64,000 bases of DNA from NCBI GenBank assembly GCA_949296365.1, contig CASFPZ010000001.1, positions 83,796 through 147,795 of the forward strand. Direction: 5' to 3'. Positions within the stretch are counted from its first letter, which is position 1. Each line of letters begins with the position of its first letter. Below, one piece after another: positions 12,056 through 21,409 of this stretch. Source of the DNA: an uncultured Akkermansia sp. GTDB lineage: Bacteria > Verrucomicrobiota > Verrucomicrobiia > Verrucomicrobiales > Akkermansiaceae. The position numbers were made by a program, and so were the translations under genes. Below the pieces are notes generated by a model. That model worked only from the letters and a program-made list of their open reading frames with translations. It made no database searches and had not been told where the DNA came from.

Positions 12056-14329
12056 ATGATTAGGTGGTTATTCATATGGAGCTGTTCATTGGCAATGAGT
12101 TGCATGCCTGCTATGGCTGGTAGTATGCTACCGCAGGAAGGGAGGTATTCGGCGACTTGCTCTAATAATCTGAGAAACCAACCAGCAATATTGACCGTTA
12201 GCAAGGACGGACGCTTGTTTTCTTTGGAGTATCAAGGCCGTACGATTGCAAGTGCCCAATTTCCTATAAAACCGGAGATATCTAACCAGGTTTCCGGCTT
12301 GGGCAAGGCGATTGAACAAAAGATAACGATTCGTTTTCCGGAAACAAAGGATTGGGCTTTGCGCGTGAATGGCAGTGATCAGTCTCTAGCGGCGGAAACG
12401 CGTGGAAAAGCGCAGGAGCGCTTCCCGCTGATTCGTACAACTCATGGGTTAAGCAACAATATTCGCAACAATGCAATCTACGATCGACAGGATGACTGGA
12501 TGATGGAAGTTCCGGAGGGAATTCGAATTAGAAGCAGCAGGTTGGCTGACGGGTCGCATCATTTCGAGATGAAGGGAACTCACAAGGAAGTTGTCTTTGT
12601 TTTTCGACCACTCTATTACCAAAAGCACAAAAATTTGGAATATTTCGAGCCCTGGAAATATCGAGTGTACGAAGGTTCTATTTCTGGCTGGTCGTCGTGG
12701 TGGGCTTACAATCGCCGGTTTAACGAGGCTGAAATGGATCGTTTGTTATCTGTATGGGATAAGCTCCATCTGGCCGACTACGGGTATACATTTATGCAGA
12801 TAGACGATGTTTTCCAGGGTGAATTCGATCGAAATAAAAAGCATTGCGCTCGGGCTAATGGTTATTGGGGAGGGAGTCCAAGTACTTGGCTTGATTGGAA
12901 GAAAGATCTTTTCCCCAGAGGCTTGGATCATTATGTGAAATCAATAGAAAAGACTGGTTTTAGCTCAGCCATTTGGGTGGCAAGTCATTTTTCAGATGAA
13001 ACCTTTGTTGAGCAGCATCCTGATTGGTTTGTCCAGGATGCCGCGGGACAACCTTTTGCGGCTCCTTGGGTAAGCTATATCATGGATGCGACGAACCCAG
13101 AAGTAGCTGAAACCTTGATACGCCCGACATTCCGGGGGTTGAAGAATGCTGGTATTGATTATGTGAAGATCGATATTTTGCGGCATTACCTTTATGACGG
13201 TTTGCATAATCAGCCCCAATGGTTGGAGAAAAAGGGTATAAGGGGAGCTGATGTTGTCCGAGCCTACCTCACGATTGCACGGGAAGAGATGGGGACGGAC
13301 TCCTTTATTTTGGCCTGTTGGGGGGTTAATTTGCCTGCTATTGGTTTGGTGGATGCTTGCCGCATTGGTGGGGATGGGTATGGCCCGGCCACGATGCAGC
13401 AATACAATTCGTGGAATGGAATAGTTTGGCGTAATGATCCTGATCACTGCGATATCCACCCCGAGAGAAAGGGGATAGGGCAGGGCAATGTATTTCAGTT
13501 TTCTGCCAACAAGGCCGTTCAAGCCGATACGATCATCCGACCTGCGTTAGCTTCCATTGCCGGATGTTCGTTATTGTTGAGTGACAAGCCAGAAGTCTAT
13601 GAAGATCACAATAATACCATTGGACTCAAACGTGTGGCGCCTGTTGTCTTTTCTGTCCCTGGGCAACTCTATGATTTTGATCCTAGTAAAACAAATTGGA
13701 TCAAGCAACATCGGTTAGAGGAAATACGCGCAGGAGCCAACCCCGCACCTTTGGATGCTGATCAATTTGGCACAGTCTGTCCGTATTGGCTCAATGAATT
13801 CAATACCGGATTTGATTCCTGGTACGTTCTTCACCGTTTGAATTGGCCTGTTGATGGGGGAAAGGACATGCCTGCTCAAACCATTTATTTCAACGATTTA
13901 GGCCTCGATCCTTCGCAGGAGTACGTGGTTTACGAATTTTGGACGAACCGGATGTTAGGGGTGTTTAAAGGGTCGTTTGTGGCCCCTGGTTTGCCCCTTA
14001 ACAGTATCGCCTCGATGGCAATTCGGGCTAAAGTCGATCGGCCGCAGCTTTTGTCGACCAATCGGCATATTTCCCAAGGTTGTGTGGATATCGAACAGCT
14101 CTATTGGGAAAACAATACGCTGACCGGCCGCAGCCTTATGATTGCCGACGATGAATATTCAATGACCATCTATGTCCCAGAAGGGTATAACCTTCAACTT
14201 GCTTCGTTGGACGGTTCCCGGCAGTGGAAAACTCGCATGGAGGGGCGCCTCCTGCGTCTGTCGTATCGTCCGCAGCAGACTGGAACGGTTGGATGGCAAC
14301 TTAAGTTTGAAAAGGCGAATGTTCAGTGA
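12056..14329 (+). CDS. Secreted glycoside hydrolase of clan GH-D, GH36-like (alpha-galactosidase type)
   Basis: 757 residues with an N-terminal signal peptide (about 1-21, ending MPAMA). The (beta/alpha)8 catalytic core runs from about residue 200. The YVKIDIL strand carries the likely nucleophile Asp373, and the later RIGGDGYG segment carries the likely acid/base Asp440, the arrangement seen in GH36/GH27 enzymes. An N-terminal beta-domain and a C-terminal beta-sandwich (about 650-757) flank the core. Export points to digestion of alpha-galactosyl or alpha-N-acetylgalactosaminyl glycans outside the cytosol. Exact sugar specificity cannot be read. The last 7 bases overlap the convergent phosphatase gene. 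Confidence 0.8.
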   Translation: MIRWLFIWSCSLAMSCMPAMAGSMLPQEGRYSATCSNNLRNQPAILTVSKDGRLFSLEYQGRTIASAQFPIKPEISNQVSGLGKAIEQKITIRFPETKDWALRVNGSDQSLAAETRGKAQERFPLIRTTHGLSNNIRNNAIYDRQDDWMMEVPEGIRIRSSRLADGSHHFEMKGTHKEVVFVFRPLYYQKHKNLEYFEPWKYRVYEGSISGWSSWWAYNRRFNEAEMDRLLSVWDKLHLADYGYTFMQIDDVFQGEFDRNKKHCARANGYWGGSPSTWLDWKKDLFPRGLDHYVKSIEKTGFSSAIWVASHFSDETFVEQHPDWFVQDAAGQPFAAPWVSYIMDATNPEVAETLIRPTFRGLKNAGIDYVKIDILRHYLYDGLHNQPQWLEKKGIRGADVVRAYLTIAREEMGTDSFILACWGVNLPAIGLVDACRIGGDGYGPATMQQYNSWNGIVWRNDPDHCDIHPERKGIGQGNVFQFSANKAVQADTIIRPALASIAGCSLLLSDKPEVYEDHNNTIGLKRVAPVVFSVPGQLYDFDPSKTNWIKQHRLEEIRAGANPAPLDADQFGTVCPYWLNEFNTGFDSWYVLHRLNWPVDGGKDMPAQTIYFNDLGLDPSQEYVVYEFWTNRMLGVFKGSFVAPGLPLNSIASMAIRAKVDRPQLLSTNRHISQGCVDIEQLYWENNTLTGRSLMIADDEYSMTIYVPEGYNLQLASLDGSRQWKTRMEGRLLRLSYRPQQTGTVGWQLKFEKANVQ

Positions 14330-14817
14330 TTAGGGACGATTACCTTAATGAGATTGCTGCAAGCATGATCAAGTAACTCGACAACATGATCAAAATCACG
14401 GGGATCCCCGTAATAAGGGTCGGGTACCTCTCTGTCTCGGAACTTGTTTGTATCCACAAACTGGCACATTGGCGCCACTTTGGCCTTAGCTATTGAATCT
14501 GGCGCTAATCGCTTGATATCGTGTAAGTTATCATTGTCCATCCCCAAAATCAGATCATACCGAATGAAATCTTCTGGATGAAGCGGGCGTGAATACGTCG
14601 AATATACATTAAACCCATGTCGGCCTAATGCCGCAATCATTCGCGAATCTGGCAATGAGCCTTCGTGGTATCCCATTGTCCCCGCAGAATCAACTCGTAT
14701 TACATCAGACAGCCCGGCTCTCTCCAGTAAATTGCGGAAAATAATTTCGGCAGCAGGAGACCGGCAAATATTGCCAAGACATACAAACAACACACTCGAT
14801 ACAGATTGTATCATCAT
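14323..14817 (-). CDS. Low-molecular-weight protein tyrosine phosphatase
   Basis: 164 residues. The P-loop CLGNICRS (C-x5-R-S, near residue 13) supplies the nucleophilic cysteine, and the acid loop DPYYGDPRDF lies at the C-terminal end (about 134-143). Length matches the family. Relatives act on phosphotyrosine or phosphoarginine proteins, often in control of polysaccharide export, but no tyrosine kinase is nearby. It ends a minus-strand run that begins at purE, although 70 bases separate it from the hydrolase gene before it. Confidence 0.92.
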   Translation of the reverse strand: MMIQSVSSVLFVCLGNICRSPAAEIIFRNLLERAGLSDVIRVDSAGTMGYHEGSLPDSRMIAALGRHGFNVYSTYSRPLHPEDFIRYDLILGMDNDNLHDIKRLAPDSIAKAKVAPMCQFVDTNKFRDREVPDPYYGDPRDFDHVVELLDHACSNLIKVIVPNH

Positions 14818-14887
14818 AACATACTTAATGTGGCTGAACTCTATCTGAAAATCAAGAATTAATCCCAGGAGTGTAAAATGTGATGAT

Positions 14888-16060
14888 CTATGTTTCTATC
14901 GATTGTTTAGCAAATCCCATGAGGGCATAGACAAGCATTTGTGTTTTTTGTCCAGGGAGAACGTGAAGATCCATGTGATTCATGGTGTAGGCGAAGGATA
15001 TTCCCGTGGCGGGGTCGCCAAAGGCATGGGATCCGCCGGCTCCTGCATGTCCAAAACCTTCGAATCCAAATAAATTCCTCAATGGCATACCCGTTTGGGG
15101 ATTGCGTGGATCCATCATAAATCCACAAGAAAAGGCAGTTCGTGTTAACATGGTTTGGTCAAATCCATCAGTAATGATAGTTGACATCCATGTGCGCACC
15201 TCATCGGGGAAAAATGGTTTCTGAGAACCAGGCAGAGTGAGGTTGCCTAGGCAGATCTGGTAAAATTTGGCAAGAGCATGAGCAGAAGCGATACCTCCAT
15301 AGGCGGGTGACGTACAGAGCCAGCCCATAGGGGAATTCATTTGCCGAACCGTGTTGATACCCTGGAGTGAATGAAATGCTCGGAAAATTGGCGTACCTGG
15401 TTTAAGGTAAGCTCGGTAGAAGTCAGAAGACAATTGCGATTGCTCGGCTTTACCAGGGTAGAGGGTAGCAATGCGGGAAAAGCAGGATTCGGGGGTATCA
15501 ATGTAAAGATCTAAATGAAAAGGTTTGCGAATGTGGGCTTCCCACCATGCTGCAATCGTTTCTCCCGTTAGGCGGATCATGATTTCATCCATAATTGGGC
15601 CAAACGTGTGGGGATGGTAGCCGTGTATTGGCGGAGCCCAGGCACATGGAGTTTCTTCGATAGCGGCAACACAGTCGGCTTGATCAAAGAGATTGGCAGA
15701 ACGACTTAGGCCAGCTAGCCCGCACTGGTGAGACATAACTTGGGCAATCGTGGCGTGAGGCATGGGGAAACGCGGCCATAGATCGCCTATGGATATGAAG
15801 GGTGTGGCGCCATGCTCATACAGAGCCAACAACAGACAGGCTGAAGCAGGGCCTTTCGTGGCGGAGTAAACAGGAACGAGCGTGCGGGCTGACCACGGTT
15901 TTGTTTGTTCTCGGTTGGCATAGCCACGGTGGAGCCCGATGATTTCCTGACCGTGTTGCCAAATAGATACGGAAGCTCCAAGTTCACCCAGAATTTCGAA
16001 ATTGTTATGAAAGGCTTGGGAGAGGCGAGTCGGTCGATTAGCAGACAGAATCGTAGCCAT
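14888..16060 (-). CDS. Serine hydrolase of the beta-lactamase/esterase (class C, PF00144) family
   Basis: 390 residues without an obvious signal peptide, so probably cytosolic. The SxxK active-site motif is SATK near residue 68 (VYSATKGPAS), a YHPHTFG segment supplies the usual tyrosine motif near 147, and the GFGHAGAGGSHAFGDP stretch near 335-350 corresponds to the HxG region. This pattern fits EstB-like esterases and related hydrolases more than true beta-lactamases. It starts 2 bases after the trmO stop, so the two are translationally close. Substrate unknown. Confidence 0.85.
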   Translation of the reverse strand: MATILSANRPTRLSQAFHNNFEILGELGASVSIWQHGQEIIGLHRGYANREQTKPWSARTLVPVYSATKGPASACLLLALYEHGATPFISIGDLWPRFPMPHATIAQVMSHQCGLAGLSRSANLFDQADCVAAIEETPCAWAPPIHGYHPHTFGPIMDEIMIRLTGETIAAWWEAHIRKPFHLDLYIDTPESCFSRIATLYPGKAEQSQLSSDFYRAYLKPGTPIFRAFHSLQGINTVRQMNSPMGWLCTSPAYGGIASAHALAKFYQICLGNLTLPGSQKPFFPDEVRTWMSTIITDGFDQTMLTRTAFSCGFMMDPRNPQTGMPLRNLFGFEGFGHAGAGGSHAFGDPATGISFAYTMNHMDLHVLPGQKTQMLVYALMGFAKQSIET

Positions 16061-16062
16061 AA

Positions 16063-16749
16063 TTAATTTTTTTGCTGAATGTCTGTAACAATGAGGGTAT
16101 CCCCTTGCACTCTGAAACGAATATGAAGATCAGCAAAGGTGAACCCATAGGTACGAGTGGGATCATCCTGATAAGAAGGACGCGGATCTTGAGCTAGAAT
16201 TTTTTGCAGATCAGACACGTATTCTGCCGGGATAAGAGACTGTAAATTGGGGGGAATCTCAACCTGGAGCAGATTGTAATTGATGTTGGCGGTAAAGCCG
16301 GCAACAGCATGGGGGATACTGTCGCATTGTGGCAAATAAGGCTTAATATCTAGAATGGGAGTTCCGTCTGCAAGATCGGCGCCGCGAATGTGCAAAATAG
16401 GTCCTAGTAAATGGGAAAACTCGATACGTTCAAACTGGACTACCGAAATGCCAATGGGGTTAGGACGGAAGGGAGAACGTGTCGCAAAAACTCCCATGCG
16501 GATGTTACCACCGAGTTTAGGCGGGCGTACTGTAGGCTTCCAAGGTGATGCCAAATTCCGGTCAAATACCCAAATCAACCACAAGTGCGAAAACCCCTCT
16601 ATGCCACGGAAGGCTTCTTGATGGCGATACCCGGGTTTGAACACGATGGTGGCAGGAGAATTGACTATGCCGCTTTGGCGAGGTATGCCGAATTTTGTCG
16701 AATAAGGTGTTTTGATTTCTGCAATTACTTTTAGATCAAATACTTCCAT
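16063..16749 (-). CDS. trmO: tRNA (N6-threonylcarbamoyladenosine-37) methyltransferase TrmO
   Basis: 229 residues from the ATG at 16749, where family similarity begins (EVFDLKVIAEIKTPY); an upstream ATG at 16797 would add 16 residues with no family match. Conserved parts are TKFGIPRQSGI, EGFSHLWLIWVFD, GVFATRSPFRPNPIG and the HIRGADLADGTPILDIKPYLP stretch in two blocks. TrmO uses S-adenosylmethionine to add a methyl group to t6A37 of threonine tRNA. It lies between pyrC and a serine hydrolase gene, all tightly spaced on the minus strand. Confidence 0.9.
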   Translation of the reverse strand: MEVFDLKVIAEIKTPYSTKFGIPRQSGIVNSPATIVFKPGYRHQEAFRGIEGFSHLWLIWVFDRNLASPWKPTVRPPKLGGNIRMGVFATRSPFRPNPIGISVVQFERIEFSHLLGPILHIRGADLADGTPILDIKPYLPQCDSIPHAVAGFTANINYNLLQVEIPPNLQSLIPAEYVSDLQKILAQDPRPSYQDDPTRTYGFTFADLHIRFRVQGDTLIVTDIQQKN

Positions 16750-16826
16750 ACGACGGGCGAGGCACCAAACATGTCGGGAGCATCCAGGCTTTCTCATGGC
16801 GCAAAGAAAGCCCGAATGACGATAGT

Positions 16827-18107
16827 TTATTCGTTAAAATCGTGATACACGCCATTGACAAATACTCCCCGTACTTTACCAGCAAGCGTTGAGCCGAGGA
16901 AAGGTGAATTGCGAGAACAACTTCTTAAAAAGGAATCCGAAACGAGGGATTCCCCTTTGGGATCGAAGAGGACTAAATCGGCATGGGAAGACTCTTGCAA
17001 GGAGACTCGTGGTACATGCATGAGTTGTCTGGGATTGTCGCAACAAAGTCGGATGATTTGTTCCCACGACAGAAGATTGGGTCTTACAAGATAGGTATAC
17101 AAAGCAGGCAGGAAGGTATCTAAACCGATCATCCCGTAGGGAGCTGTACGAAAATCCTGTTTTTTTTCAAAAACAGTGACAGGGGTGTGGTCTGATACGA
17201 TGCAGTCGATCGTACCATCCTGGAGGGCGGCAATTAGAGCCTCATTGTCAGTTTTGTCTCGCAACGGTGGAAGGGTTTTGAATGTTGTATTGTAATCCCC
17301 AACCTGCTCGTGCGTAAAAATCAAATGGTGCAAAGCAACTTCAGCGCTTAGGGGGGTAGAAAGTTTACTCTTCCATTGACGGACGATTTCAGCCCCGCCT
17401 GCCGTTGATATGGTTTGAATATGGATGGCAGCTCCGGTCTCTTGTGCCAACCGAATGAAGGTAGAGATCCCGATTTCTTCTGCACAAACGGGGGATCCCG
17501 CTAATCCTAGTCGATAAGAGGTTGTCGATGGATGCATGAGACTGTTGGCTGTCAAGGCCGGAACGTCGCCATGCAAGGCAAAAGTCAAGTTGAACGGAGC
17601 GGCATACTGCATTGCCCGGTATAACAACAACAAATTAGAGGGAACATGATCAGCGTCTGTGACGAAATGCACCCCTTTGTTTTTGAGAGCGTAGAAGGAA
17701 ACTTGTTCTTCTCCCGCTGCGTTCTTAGTAATGCAACCTGCCGGAATGATGTCAATGGCGGATTCGTGACGGCAAAGTTCCTCTAAAGCCTGGATCTGTG
17801 CTGGATTGTCCATGGCTGGCGAGGTATCTGGCATGGCTAACAATCCTGTGACTCCGCCATGCAGAGCGGCGGCAGAGGCCGAAGCAATGCACTCGCGGTT
17901 TTCAAAACCGGGTTGGCCTAGATGGGCGTGGAGATCGAACAATCCGGGCAGGACGAGAAGTCCTTCCGCGTCGATAACATTGGCGTTAGAAAGGGATTTA
18001 GTGTGATCGTGGAATCCAATCTGTTCAATCACGCCATTGGCTATCGTGATATCGACAAGGTCGCCACTTGAGGCGATGCAAGCTTTGCGGATAAGATAGG
18101 TGTTCAT
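16827..18107 (-). CDS. pyrC: Dihydroorotase, class I type, with several altered active-site residues
   Basis: 426 residues of the amidohydrolase fold, placed directly after pyrB. The first metal motif is DLHAHLGQPG; the expected Arg after HxHL that binds substrate is Gly. The later segment reads IHIQTIST where an active enzyme normally has His directly before the hydrophobic-Ser-Thr, and the catalytic loop is SDHTPV instead of the usual TDHAPH. The first HxH pair, the LHGD and the loop Asp remain. Either this is a divergent active enzyme in pyrimidine synthesis (carbamoyl-aspartate to dihydroorotate) or a non-catalytic partner that stabilises aspartate carbamoyltransferase, as known for PyrX/PyrC' proteins. 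The stop-to-start gap to pyrB is 9 bases. Confidence 0.85.
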   Translation of the reverse strand: MNTYLIRKACIASSGDLVDITIANGVIEQIGFHDHTKSLSNANVIDAEGLLVLPGLFDLHAHLGQPGFENRECIASASAAALHGGVTGLLAMPDTSPAMDNPAQIQALEELCRHESAIDIIPAGCITKNAAGEEQVSFYALKNKGVHFVTDADHVPSNLLLLYRAMQYAAPFNLTFALHGDVPALTANSLMHPSTTSYRLGLAGSPVCAEEIGISTFIRLAQETGAAIHIQTISTAGGAEIVRQWKSKLSTPLSAEVALHHLIFTHEQVGDYNTTFKTLPPLRDKTDNEALIAALQDGTIDCIVSDHTPVTVFEKKQDFRTAPYGMIGLDTFLPALYTYLVRPNLLSWEQIIRLCCDNPRQLMHVPRVSLQESSHADLVLFDPKGESLVSDSFLRSCSRNSPFLGSTLAGKVRGVFVNGVYHDFNE

Positions 18108-18116
18108 GAAAATAAC

Positions 18117-19043
18117 TTAGCGATGAGTTTGCGGCGTGAGGTGATAGAGGACGGACATGCGGCAGGCGATCCCGTTTTCGACTTGTTTGTTGATGAGGCA
18201 ACGCTCATATTCCATGGCTTCGTCACATATTTCAACACCTCGGTTGACGGGGCCTGGATGCATGATGTACATGCCTTCGTCCGCAATACGTTTCAACCGT
18301 TCTTTTGTCACTCCGTAAATCTGATTGTATTCCCGAGCATTTGGGAAGAACGGGGCATCCTGACGTTCTTTCTGAACACGTAAAAGGTAGATGAAATCGG
18401 GTCTCCACGCAAAAGCCTCGTCAAACGAACGGAAGGTCGTAAGCCCTGAATGAATTTCTAATGGAGTTAACGAACCCGGCCCCATGTAACGGACTTCTGC
18501 CCCGAGCCGAGTCAAGATCAGCGAAGTGGATCGCGCTACTCGCGAATGGAGGATATCGCCGATGATGACGACTTTTTTCCCTGTAATCGTACCGCAGGCT
18601 TCGCGAATAGTGAATGCATCTAGCAAAGCTTGCGTAGGATGAGCATGGGCGCCGTCGCCGGCATTAACGACGCTGGCGTTGGTTGCTCTTGCAATGACAG
18701 CGGGCAATCCACTGTTGTAGTGGCGCACAATGATATAATCCATCTTCATGGATTGCAATGTGGCGATTGTGTCGTGTACAGATTCGCCCTTGACAACCGA
18801 CGAGGTAGATACAGTGAAACTCGTGACGTCGGCTGAGAGACGCTCAGCTGCAACCTCAAATGATGAATGGGTACGCGTACTGGGCTCATAAAAAAGCGTC
18901 AAAACAGATTTGCCTTTAAGAGCTGGTACCTTTTTGACGCTTTTCGTGAAAAGTTCTTTCATGGGCCCCGCCGATTCGAGCAGGGTTTCTATTTCTTCGA
19001 TGGTAAGCGAAGAAATATCCAGGAGATCCTTGATGGGTTTCAT
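18117..19043 (-). CDS. pyrB: Aspartate carbamoyltransferase catalytic subunit
   Basis: 308 residues, the normal length. The carbamoyl-phosphate loop STRTHSSFE is near residue 55, a VVKGESVHDT loop near 82 supplies the neighbouring-subunit Ser and Lys, and HPTQALLDAFTI is near 136. It joins carbamoyl phosphate and aspartate, the first committed step of pyrimidine synthesis. No pyrI regulatory gene follows; regulation is more likely through PyrR, encoded 17 bases upstream, and assembly with the following PyrC-like protein is likely. Confidence 0.97.
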   Translation of the reverse strand: MKPIKDLLDISSLTIEEIETLLESAGPMKELFTKSVKKVPALKGKSVLTLFYEPSTRTHSSFEVAAERLSADVTSFTVSTSSVVKGESVHDTIATLQSMKMDYIIVRHYNSGLPAVIARATNASVVNAGDGAHAHPTQALLDAFTIREACGTITGKKVVIIGDILHSRVARSTSLILTRLGAEVRYMGPGSLTPLEIHSGLTTFRSFDEAFAWRPDFIYLLRVQKERQDAPFFPNAREYNQIYGVTKERLKRIADEGMYIMHPGPVNRGVEICDEAMEYERCLINKQVENGIACRMSVLYHLTPQTHR

Positions 19044-19060
19044 AACACAGGATGGTAAAA

Positions 19061-19597
19061 TTATGCTTTTGAACGAAGAGTAACAATGTCGAGGCCGTCG
19101 CTTTCTTGTAATTTAACAACGACTTCAGATCTGGTGTTGTCCATCAAATGACCAACGTAATCTGGTTGGATTGGCACTTCTCGACAATTGCGATCAATCA
19201 GACATGCCAATTCAACACGCGCTGGTCTCCCATAGTCGAAGAGGGCATTGAGCGCTGCCCGGATTGTCCTCCCAGTATTCAATACATCGTCAACGAGAAC
19301 GATTCGCATGTCGTCAGTCGAAAATGGCAGATCCGACGATCGAAGAGCCGGGTGAGACTCAAGCTTGTAAATGTCGTCCCGATAAAGCGAAATATCAATT
19401 GAACCACATACTGCGGAAACACCTAATTCTTTGATCATGTCAGTTAACCGTCGAGCCAAAATATCTCCGTGGCTGATCAATCCCACAATGCCCAATGGCT
19501 CGCCGCTATGATTCCTGGCAGCGATGCCCATGGCCATGCGTTGAAGGGCTAGTTTGATTCCGTTTTCATCAAGAACGGGTTCGATGATGTGATTCAT
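19061..19597 (-). CDS. pyrR: Bifunctional PyrR: pyrimidine operon regulator and uracil phosphoribosyltransferase
   Basis: 178 residues of the type I phosphoribosyltransferase fold. The PRPP-binding loop is RIVLVDDVLNTGRTIRAAL (about 97-115). PyrR senses UMP/PRPP and in many bacteria binds pyr mRNA to cause attenuation. It is the first pyr gene of the run pyrR-pyrB-pyrC, which supports that role. I could not find a clear anti-terminator/terminator pair in the short gap between purE and pyrR or just upstream of purE. Confidence 0.95.
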   Translation of the reverse strand: MNHIIEPVLDENGIKLALQRMAMGIAARNHSGEPLGIVGLISHGDILARRLTDMIKELGVSAVCGSIDISLYRDDIYKLESHPALRSSDLPFSTDDMRIVLVDDVLNTGRTIRAALNALFDYGRPARVELACLIDRNCREVPIQPDYVGHLMDNTRSEVVVKLQESDGLDIVTLRSKA

Positions 19598-19627
19598 GGC
19601 AAATGATCAAGCAAAAAGAACTTAGTT

Positions 19628-20038
19628 TTACTTGCTGGCTAACTGGAGAATCCTGTGAGCTGCCATAGCCGCGTTGATTGGGGATTTCTTGTGTAACCCA
19701 ACTGTTGTGCAAGGAACTCCCCCTGGAACTTGGGAAATCGCTAATAATGCATCGATCCCATTCAGAGGCCCACCAGGAACTGGTACTCCAATCACGGGTA
19801 GTGAACACGACATGACAACAACTCCTGGCAAAGCAGCTGATAACCCTGCAACTGCTAAAATGACTGCCTTTTCATGACTCTCGTCCAGCTTCTTCAAGTA
19901 GTCAATGAGTTTGGGCAGATCGCGGTGAGCTGAGAGAACTTGTTCTTCAATGGCTACATTTTCTTTCGTTAAATATTCCCGTGCGGGTTCCATGAAAGGT
20001 ATGTCGCTGGCACTTCCGTATATGATGATAACTTTCAT
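19628..20038 (-). CDS. purE: N5-carboxyaminoimidazole ribonucleotide mutase PurE
   Basis: 136 residues from the ATG at 20038, where the family sequence MKVIIIYGSASD begins; the open frame upstream (TTG at 20092) has no similarity. The GSASDIPFM phosphate loop, LSAHRD and the GLSAALPGVV and PVPGGPLNGIDALLAI segments match the bacterial class I (mutase) form, which needs PurK. purK is not adjacent. Purine step: N5-CAIR to CAIR. A Shine-Dalgarno sequence is not apparent. It heads the minus-strand run with pyrR 30 bases downstream. Confidence 0.92.
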   Translation of the reverse strand: MKVIIIYGSASDIPFMEPAREYLTKENVAIEEQVLSAHRDLPKLIDYLKKLDESHEKAVILAVAGLSAALPGVVVMSCSLPVIGVPVPGGPLNGIDALLAISQVPGGVPCTTVGLHKKSPINAAMAAHRILQLASK

Positions 20039-20272
20039 TATGGAGGAATCTAGTACTACGCGAGTTATCCCATGATTCTCATTCAATGGCAAGGAAATAA
20101 TAAAATTTTAATTTTCTATTACTCGTAATGATTTAATATCATTATAGATTGTTGAATTTTTAAAATTATTTTGAAAGATAGATATATAATTTAATTATAT
20201 GGCGACGAATTGTTCTAAATGACAGATAAATAGACTTGGAATGAGTTCGTTTCCTTTCAATTTGAACTTCCT

Positions 20273-21319
20273 ATGTTTAACAAAATAAAGTCACGATATC
20301 GTAGTGAAGAACTTGCAATTTCTCTTTTAGAAGGTAGCGGCATTAGGCTGATAGACGCTGTCATTCTAGCTTTGGATTTAATCAGAGAATGTGGGGGAAA
20401 GGGCAACAAATTGAAACGAGCGCGGAAGGGCATTTACATGGGGGCAGAAGCTTTGAAAAGTTATGAGAAGACGGTGACGTTTGAGCATGCTGTTCAGGAG
20501 ACGCTTGCCTCTAAACGAGACAGACGACCTAGAACATTGCAGGATATTCGCTATGTAATGGGAAGATTGTTAAGGGAATGTCCAGAACTCGGCAAACGGC
20601 ACATCAGCTGCATTAAAACAAGCGATTGCCAAGAATATTTAGATAAGTCGTTTCACTCGCTTCGCCAGAGGTTTAAAGCCCGAGTTTTGCTGCATGGAGT
20701 TTTTGTTGTTGCGAAAAAACGCGGTTGGTGTCGAGAGAATCCTGTCGAAGGTGTTGAGGTACCCTATGTGGCAGAGAATCGGATTCGGGCATTGACCTTG
20801 GATGAAGTCATGAGACTTCGCGAAGCTGTTTTTATGGGGCCAGAACTCAAACAGTGTGGCCCTGCGTTGGGGGTGATGCTCTACGCCGGTATTCGGCCTG
20901 CTGAAACACGTCGACTGCGTTGGAGAGATATCGATCTGAGGGAGAACGTGATTAATGTAATGCCCAACCACAGTAAAACGGGAGGCTCTCGGCATGTGAC
21001 GATTTATCCGGTACTCAAACATTGGCTGGATCAATTTCCTCATGGTTTGCCTGAGGATACTATTTGCCCAGTTTATTGGGAATTAAAATGGAAAAAACTT
21101 CGTGCAGTAGCTGGTTGGGGTAATAAACCTGGTTTGCAACCCTGGATCCAAGATTGCTTGAGGCATACTTTCGCTTCATACCATGCTAAATATTTCAAGA
21201 GCTTCGATATTTTACAGATAGAGATGGGGCATTTTTCATCTGCTTTATTGAGAACTCGATATCTTAACATGGAGGGCGTGACGTCTGAAAATGCTGAGAT
21301 TTTTTGGAATATGGAATAA
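20273..21319 (+). CDS. Tyrosine recombinase / integrase
   Basis: 348 residues. An N-terminal SAM-like core-binding domain (about 70-165) is followed by the catalytic domain with AGIRPAETRRLRW (Arg I), SKTGGSRHV (Lys), DCLRHTFASYH (Arg II; the first His of the usual HxxR is Asp), EMGHFSS (His) and TRYLN (the nucleophilic Tyr). The His-to-Asp change occurs in other integrases of this style. It stands alone in an AT-rich pocket with no excisionase, and no att repeats were found. It probably marks a past mobile-element integration beside purE. Confidence 0.9.
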   Translation: MFNKIKSRYRSEELAISLLEGSGIRLIDAVILALDLIRECGGKGNKLKRARKGIYMGAEALKSYEKTVTFEHAVQETLASKRDRRPRTLQDIRYVMGRLLRECPELGKRHISCIKTSDCQEYLDKSFHSLRQRFKARVLLHGVFVVAKKRGWCRENPVEGVEVPYVAENRIRALTLDEVMRLREAVFMGPELKQCGPALGVMLYAGIRPAETRRLRWRDIDLRENVINVMPNHSKTGGSRHVTIYPVLKHWLDQFPHGLPEDTICPVYWELKWKKLRAVAGWGNKPGLQPWIQDCLRHTFASYHAKYFKSFDILQIEMGHFSSALLRTRYLNMEGVTSENAEIFWNME

Positions 21320-21353
21320 GTCTTAGCACATTTGGGAAAATTTTGCCTAGTCT

Positions 21354-21383
21354 CCCCCAATAAGTACGAGCTCTTATTGGGGG
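21354..21383. terminator. Bidirectional terminator between integrase and transporter genes
   Basis: An 11-bp perfect stem, CCCCCAATAAG (21354-21364) with CTTATTGGGGG (21373-21383), and an 8-base loop lie between two convergent genes. The T-run on either side is short, so strength is uncertain. Confidence 0.65.
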
Positions 21384-21409
21384 TTAAAAAACATGTAGAA
21401 CCTCTATGA

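Noticed and set aside
18000..20272. PyrR-type RNA attenuator upstream of the pyr genes
   Set aside because: The gaps purE-pyrR and pyrR-pyrB are too short, and no alternative hairpins followed by T runs were seen upstream of purE.
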